From Collybiopsis luxurians FD-317 M1 (Eukaryota; Basidiomycota; Agaricomycetes; Agaricales; Omphalotaceae), in NCBI GenBank assembly GCA_000827265.1, contig KN834777.1, positions 478,425-542,424 of the forward strand: 64,000 nt of DNA, in the 5' to 3' direction. Made by a program: the position numbers and the translations under genes. Shown one piece after another: positions 58,068 through 64,000 of this stretch. Below the pieces are notes generated by a model. That model was given only the letters and a program-made list of their open reading frames with translations. It was not told where the DNA came from and made no database searches. Position 1 is the first letter of the stretch. Each line of letters starts with the position of its first letter.

Positions 58068-61000
58068 ATGCGGAGGTTCCGCATTTGGCTCATTCTACTC
58101 GCCCTCTCATCTGTTTTCTACTTTGTCAAAGGAGGGGATAATGTATCTCACCCAGCAGCATCCAAGTCCACGGTTGACCAGGATCTCATCACACCCAGGA
58201 ATCTCGAGCGATGGTACGCCTTGATGAAACAGAAATTTACTCAACAAGTGTCCCTTCCGCCCGAGAACTACACCGACTATGCGTTCAATGAAGGATTGAA
58301 ATCGTACCCGGAAATTGAAACCGTACCTGGAACTGCAAAAGGCAATGACGAAAGAAATGAAGATTATCGACGGATCGTTGGTCAGGAGAAGCGGAGGAAG
58401 TTGAATGTAGATGATGCGAATGTCATTCCATCGACATCGACGTCAATGGAAATAGTGCTCAATATGAAATGGCCTTGAGATGAGTTCAAGGATGATTTGC
58501 GGCGCATTTTGGGTAAGTTGTCTTCGGTGTTTAGCGGAAGGCTGAAAGCTGAAATCGAGGTGTTCATCGTTGCCTATAGACGTTGCAGCTCAATGTACGT
58601 TCTGAAATCATCTGATTATGAAAATTGGACGGATGATTGACTCTGTAATGGAGTGAGCTATGAAGTACCTACTACTATCGACTCTGGATTCGATTTGGCT
58701 GGGCTGTCGCAAGTGTTACCAATTAATTCAAAGGGATTCACAAGGAGGGCTTAGCATCTATTGCATTGCCAAGCATTGACCTTCCTAATACCATTCGTGC
58801 GATCGGAGAAGGGGTTGTCACCGATGTCACCGAGTGACAACCGATGTCACCAACTTTGTCGGAATCATCAAAAGGTATTCAAAAGGTGCTCCTGCAGCTA
58901 TCAAAGGTCCATTTTCTTTCCTCGACTTTTCTTCTTCTTTCGATGAAACCTTCTGCCATATCAAGATAGCTCTCGAATCCGCAAAAACACAGTTCGAAAA
59001 GATTATCCAAGATGAACTTAGCACGGTGGAGAATTTCCCCGAGGAGGCGAGACAATTTGTGTCCCAAGTCAAGTTCGTCGGGCGTCGGAAGAGTTAAATA
59101 AATTTCGATATGAACATCCGTACATTGTTGCTGCGGCTACTGCAGCTATAGTGATCGTTGGAACGGAGTTAATCCTTCCTCATACTTTCTTGGTATACTT
59201 CGGCTTTTAGGGTTTGCGCAGTCTGGTCCTGTCGCGGGTACGTATGGACACCACCACAATCAGGTCTCTGCATTGTCACTGACTCTCTCTCTCTATTACC
59301 CAAGGCTCCTGGGCTGGATACAATGAGTGTGCGCAAAGTAACTTTGCAAGTAACTTTTTTTTCCCGCGCTTGACAGCTAACTTGCCGAACCTCGGCAAAA
59401 TGGACTTTTCATTAAAACTTAAATTTGTTTCATTAGAACACATTTTTGATGCATTGATTAAGATTATTGTCACTGTTTAAGCCTATATTGAGAATAGAGC
59501 CATATTGTGAGTGAGTTAAATGACTTATATTGCTGAGACTGTAAGGCTTCACTCTCAATTCTCAACTGACTTGTCAAATAGACCCCTTTCTATTCTGGAA
59601 AATAAGTCAAGTGGTACAACATTATGCTGTTTGACAAAGTAAATAATAACAGCCATAAGCCACTAACATAAAATACTGAGAGTTTGTATACAGAAGTCAG
59701 ATCTTTATTAGCACTGGCACAAGCAAGGAAAGGTCACACATTTAGTGCATGACAATCATTGCGCAGAGAATATGAACTGAGCCACAAGCCTGCTTTTCCT
59801 CACAGTTGTTTGGGGTTCACTTGTTCCCTGTTTCATGTGTTGTTAATATGAATCATGACATTGGATTCACTCTTTACTTCCTCATTTCTTCTCTAGAGGA
59901 GCGTACAGAGACTAATTAGACTCATCAGTGGTCCTGTGACTTCTGCATACATGTCAAATCCTGGCTTAGTGTCTAAGTACAGGGCATGGAAATCATGGGC
60001 TAGGGGATTTTTAAGCTCTGACTGTGCAGTACTGAGGCAGTGAATGCAAAAACACTCCGCTATAAGTGGCTTATTTATGGAATTCTATTTCATGTGCCAT
60101 GATAGGCATGGTTGGTAAATATACAATCATTAACATATTATACTGCTGGGAGACTAACTGAAAGACTGACAACAAGACCCCAATGACGTTGCTTACACAG
60201 CAACTGGCTCTAATTTGCTGTTGGTGCAAGACCTTGAAAATAGTCACATTCGCTTCTGATGATATGCTGTTATTAGTCACACTCCATAACTTTGTTAGAG
60301 CATGACATCAACTCATGATGTGGAGCGGCTTTTCTCCATCTCGCCCACACATAAATTATTGAACATGAGCTTCGAGTGACTTCAGATCAGTAGCACACCC
60401 CACAGGTCACAGGTCAACCAACATAACCCATATCATTCAGCCACTTCAGTCAAAACTCTCAGAGTAGTAAGCATTGATTCACAAATATACACTACAGATC
60501 TTACCAACAATTTATGTATTTGTTAGTGCAAATGCATTTCAATTGCTCACTACTTAATGACTTGATGAAATGAGGTGGCTTGAATAGAATAGGTAATGTT
60601 GCATGAATCAAAGATGTGAGTAGGTATAATTGATATAGATATTGCCAATTTGGATATGATATAGTCCAGAAGGCATCATGGACAGTCCTGTCTGGTGTGT
60701 GATCAAAGTAGCTTTCAATATTCAATTAAATCAATGGGCATGGTATCCACTGGGTGCACTGCTCACCAAAAATTATAATACTTAATGTCCAATGGAAACT
60801 GACAATCATTCCAAAGCTCAAAGATAAAACCCAGTATGGTGATGTCAGCATGGCCTGTGTGTTATCAAATGTACCAATAGCATACTGAGATGTTCATGGA
60901 GACACTTTATGCTGATGACTCACTATGTATGCTTTACAATACAAAGGCAAATTCAGTCAAACTTGCAATATTGGGCATTTAATTCATCCATGTCACTCAT

Positions 61001-61634
61001 ATGACATTGAGATTCAAAGAATTCTTCAACAGAGATGCTTCAACAACAATAAAAAGATGTGTAATGTGTCAAAAGCAAGTTTTAATGAGACTTACATTTT
61101 GCCGAGGCTCGGCAAGTTAGCTGTCAAGCGCGGGAAAAAAAAGTAACTTAAGTAACTTTAAAGTAACTTTGTCGCGACAAGTTAACTTAAGTTACCCAAG
61201 TAACTTAAAGTTACTTTTGTAAGGCAAAGTTAGCGGAGTTTGAAATGATAAAGTTACTTTGTTAACACCCGGATACAATCCATTGTCTACGGTCCTCAAA
61301 CCGGAGGTCTCTTCTCAATTATCCAACGCGTCACCATGTCCGCCAAAAGTCTTCGTGGATCTCGCTGCCCTAGCACTCGGATCCATTGCGGTCTGGACGA
61401 GTGGAGCAATCAAAGACATCGTCGATATGTGGTACCAACAAATGATTGCGGTCATGCCGGACTTGAACCACCTGGTACAGGGCCACGCGGCAACGGAGGG
61501 CATGTTTGATGGGGATGGAGGAGTTGGGTAGGAGATGTGCAGAAGTGGGAATCCCAGAGGTACAGTAGTTGGACGTAGCAATTGAGAGTATTGCCAGAGC
61601 GGTCGAGGAAATGACCCGTGCTAGTTTTGTGTAA
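58068..61634 (+). pseudogene. IFI6/ISG12-like membrane protein, broken copy split by a hAT element
   Basis: Exon 1 58068-58512 starts MRRFRIWLILLALSSVFYFV (signal anchor) and reads 'RNLERWYALMKQKFTQQ' and 'YAFNEGLKSYPEIE'; TGA replaces Trp in 'NMKWP-DEFKDD'. Exon 2 is a 15-nt exon 58580-58594. Exon 3 carries 'SAKTQFEKIIQDELSTVEN', 'KFRYEHPYIVAAATAAIVIV' and 'GFAQSGPVAG' across several frame changes. The last exon begins 'SWA', is cut by the transposon, resumes at 61271 with 'IQSIVYG'-type sequence and 'GAIKDIVDMWYQQMIAVMPD', and ends TAA 61632-61634. The hydrophobic C-terminal domain resembles the ISG12 family. Paralogue at 62304 is intact. Confidence 0.8.
59324..61270 (+). mobile_element. 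hAT-like DNA transposon remnant with 8-bp target duplication
   Basis: GGATACAA occurs at 59316-59323 and 61271-61278 immediately outside the element. The ends align as inverted repeats (TGAGTGTGCGCAAAGTAACTTT and, inverted, GGGTGTTAACAAAGTAACTTT), followed by subterminal GTAACTT repeats and an inverted pair 'CCCGCGCTTGACAGCTAACTTGCCGA' split at both sides (59366-59391, 61093-61134). A fragment 'STHDVERLFSISPTHKLLN' near 60310 recalls the C-terminal hAT block with VERxFS. 1947 bp, no intact transposase, CpG-poor against CpG-normal flanks. Confidence 0.8.
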
Positions 61635-62303
61635 TCTTTTTGAGGAGATTTTGTCGGGATATGATCTTTTTGCTACACTACGCTCGGATTGATTAGATTG
61701 ATGCTTCCTTTCTTCTTCGAAGGTTCAAGGCTGTGACGTTTCCGATTGAATCCTTTCCAATAAGGTTTGGACCCACTGAACCGCCCACAGAAGCGATTTA
61801 TGTAATGAAAGGACCACTTGCATGGTCAAGCACCTTGCTTGCTGCTGATGAAGGCATCTCCATCATTAGGGTGAGGAGGTGAAAATGGAAATTAAACATT
61901 ACGGCTAAGACAAGTAACCATTGAATATTGAATCTATAAAGGATCAAACTTTGCTCAGTTTCCTTTTGTCCATGCATATAAGCAAGGTATCAACTGGTGT
62001 TGATGTAGACTGCGTTGTAGCTACAAAATCTCCTGAAGGGATACCTTCCGAGACTGCGACGCCATCCCCAATTAGTATTTACCTAGTTTGTCGATGGTGA
62101 TGAAGCATGACCTTCGGACCGATTTGATCCGTGCAGTTTCTGCGAGCGAAGTGGAGTGCAATAGACCTTGCAAGCAAGGTGACGAACCTTGTTCTATAGA
62201 CGCCGCCCTATTGAAAAGAGATATAAGGTGGGCAGCATGCTTCAGGATCGCTCAACAGCTTTCCTCCTGACCCTCATCCACCCCCAGGCTGCGGTGTGGC
62301 GGA

Positions 62304-63713
62304 ATGTTTCAAGTTGTCCTCCTCTTCTTTGCCCTTTTTGCCCTTTTCTCCCTCCTCAGGCTTCCTTATGATGAGATCCGAAATAACAGACCAGTGAATT
62401 TTGAGGATGATCGCCAGCGATGGTTCACGCTCATGGAGAAACAATTCGAAGAAAAGAGCGTGCAGCCTCAGCACCGTACGCGGTATGCGATTCAGGAGGG
62501 ACTCAAGTCATCTCCAGAACTCCGAGAAGCTATGGGAAATCGGCAGGAGCAGTATCTCATCCTCTCGAACCAACTTGGTGCTTTCCAGACGGAGGATGAG
62601 AAGCTGATCTTTGTCGATTCTTCTGTTGCGATTACAAATTGGCCCTGGGACGAGTTTAAGAATGATATATCTCGTGTCGATGGTAAATAAATAATGTTTT
62701 TGAAGCACGTTTTGATAATCTAATCTTCGTTTTCGCTGTAGATGCTAAAAAAGAATGTAAGTGTCCTCTTTCTCCTTCATAATATCCTTTTTAACGACAT
62801 CAAAAGTGAGCACCACCAGGGCACTTTCTATACAGGGCGTCGCCATCGATGTTGGCAATACTTTGCAAACGGCCTTGTCAGATGTATCCGAAAACGGCAT
62901 CCACCTCCCCGATATCAAAATCCCTCCCATCGAACTCCCCTCTCCCGAAGAAATTCTTCATCGTATCCGGGAGGCACTCGAAAAAGCCAAGACCCAGCTC
63001 GAACAAATCATTCGTGACGAATCTGGCCAGGCCGAAGAAGTACTACGAAGAATTCAAAAGTTTGTATCAATTCAGATCGAGCTGCTTCCTGGGGAAATTC
63101 GCAAAGGGATAGAAGAGTTTAATAAATTCCGTCATGAACATCCGTACATCACTGCGGCTGCTACAGTAGTTCTGGTCATCATTGGAATGGAAGTTATACT
63201 TCCTTGGGCATTCCTTGGAATCCTTCGAGTATTTGGGTTTTCTGAACTCGGTCCTGTTGCAGGTATGTCATCTCGAGTCGAACGGAGCTTCGAGAAATTG
63301 ATATTTCCACTATAGGTTCTTGGGCTACTGCTATACAATCGGTTGTCTATGGTGCTCGGACTCGTGGTCTTTTCTCTATCCTCCAACGACTCACAATGTC
63401 CGCTAAACGTCTTTGGCCTGTTGCAGTGTTCCTTGACCTAGCCGCTGTTGCGGTTGGAACCATCGCTGTATGGGCGAGTGGAGCAATCAAGGACATCGTC
63501 GATACGTGGTACCCACAAATGATTGCAGTCATGCCGGACTTGAACCACCTGGTACAGGGCCACGCGGCAGCGGAGGACATGTTCGATAGGTGGATGGAAG
63601 AATTGGGTAGGAGATGTGCGGAGGCGGAGATTCCAGAAGTGCAATGGCTGGATGTGGCCATTCAAAGTATTGCCAAGAGGGTCGAGGAGATGACTCATAC
63701 CAGCCTTGTTTAA
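62304..63713 (+). CDS. IFI6/ISG12-like membrane protein, intact paralogue
   Basis: Exons 62304-62682, 62742-62756 (15 nt), 62807-63262 and 63316-63713 close in phase, giving 415 residues. N-terminal hydrophobic segment MFQVVLLFFALFALFSLLRL is a signal peptide or anchor. A charged middle part contains 'EEILHRIREALEKAKTQLEQ' (helical). Near 240-262 lies 'YITAAATVVLVIIGMEVILP', then 'GFSELGPVAGSWATAIQSVV' and 'GLFSILQ', the glycine-rich hydrophobic pattern of the interferon-induced 6-16 family, and a further hydrophobic helix 'LWPVAVFLDLAAVAVGTIAV'. Family members in animals act at mitochondria or other membranes; in fungi the role is unknown. The intron at GPVAG/SWA is shared with the paralogue. 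A TATAAG lies about 80 bases upstream. Confidence 0.85.
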
Positions 63714-63868
63714 TGCTTCGCAAATCTCTCAGGTGACTTCAGGCTGGTCGCATTTCATTCTTCTTTCTTGACCTTGCAAATCATCAAAATCGTGTTCTCT
63801 GCATCGAATCGCGTGTAATTGATACTTTCTTGTACTTCTTCATCGAAGACTACTGTATGTAAAGAAAA

Positions 63869-64000
63869 CTAAGAGCGTTTGTTTACTCCATCCCGCTCAG
63901 AATGTGCCCGACGTGCCTCGAGTAAATTGTTCGGCCAGCTCGCAGCTGGAGCCTTCTTTTCTGGCATAGGACTATCCAGCGCCTGCTTAACAATTGCATC
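63869..64000 (-). CDS. C-terminal 43 residues of an unidentified protein (runs off the window)
   Basis: The minus strand is open from base 64000 to TAG at 63869-63871 for 44 codons, reading 'DAIVKQALDSPMPEKKAPAA' and ending 'EARRAHSERDGVNKRS'. Codon use is normal and CpG frequent. Convergent to the IFI6-like gene with a 155-base spacer. Too short to assign. Confidence 0.55.
   Translation of the reverse strand, partial: DAIVKQALDSPMPEKKAPAASWPNNLLEARRAHSERDGVNKRS

Noticed and set aside
2700..64000. CRISPR arrays
   Set aside because: Repeats here are palindromic motifs or transposon parts with irregular spacing, in a eukaryotic genome; no direct-repeat/spacer structure.

Overview
The window looks like nuclear DNA of a mushroom-forming basidiomycete (Agaricomycetes). 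The evidence is split genes with introns of about 50-75 nt, a KDZ-type transposase with its CxC2 cysteine cluster, Ty3/Gypsy, hAT and foldback elements, and a small secreted cysteine-rich protein gene. It alternates between CpG-poor blocks full of decayed genes and transposons and CpG-normal islands with the better-preserved genes.

Region 1-29 kb is an old, CpG-poor block. It holds uncharacterised genes on both strands, two genes ending in an RNase H1 N-terminal (viroplasmin-like) domain (12.1-12.9 kb minus, 18.5-19.1 kb plus), a decayed ornithine carbamoyltransferase copy (6.0-7.2 kb minus), a three-repeat Myb-like gene (23.0-24.3 kb) and a degenerate KDZ transposon gene (24.6-28.5 kb). Foldback elements sit at 5.55-5.91 kb (with telomere-like repeats inside) and 10.08-11.24 kb. 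Intergenic stretches carry clusters of TGTACA/TGCACA-type palindromes. Several reading frames here are broken by TGA where CGA is expected, a sign of CpG-to-TpG decay.

Region 29-35.5 kb is CpG-normal. It has a relic of an IFI6/ISG12-like gene, an uncharacterised minus-strand gene (30.0-30.7 kb) and an intact seven-exon glutathione S-transferase gene with a 4-nt exon (34.2-35.5 kb).

Region 36-48.7 kb is a nested transposon cluster nearly free of CpG. An inverted-repeat element holds smaller foldbacks, and a defective minus-strand Gypsy retrotransposon (38.9-48.7 kb) has recognisable LTRs, gag, protease and integrase remnants but no visible reverse transcriptase. A new-looking family of palindromic elements with CATCAGGAAAA ends and 2-bp A/T target duplications has four copies here.

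Region 49-64 kb is mostly CpG-normal. It contains a 90-residue secreted protein with two tandem knottin-like cysteine patterns (49.7-50.1 kb minus), duplicated gene relics (52.4-54.5 kb), a solo LTR (55.2-56.0 kb), an IFI6-like pseudogene split by a hAT element with 8-bp target duplication (58.1-61.6 kb), its intact 415-residue paralogue (62.3-63.7 kb) and the C-terminus of one more gene on the minus strand at the window end. No pathway joins these genes; the common theme is transposon invasion, duplication and mutational decay around a few live genes.
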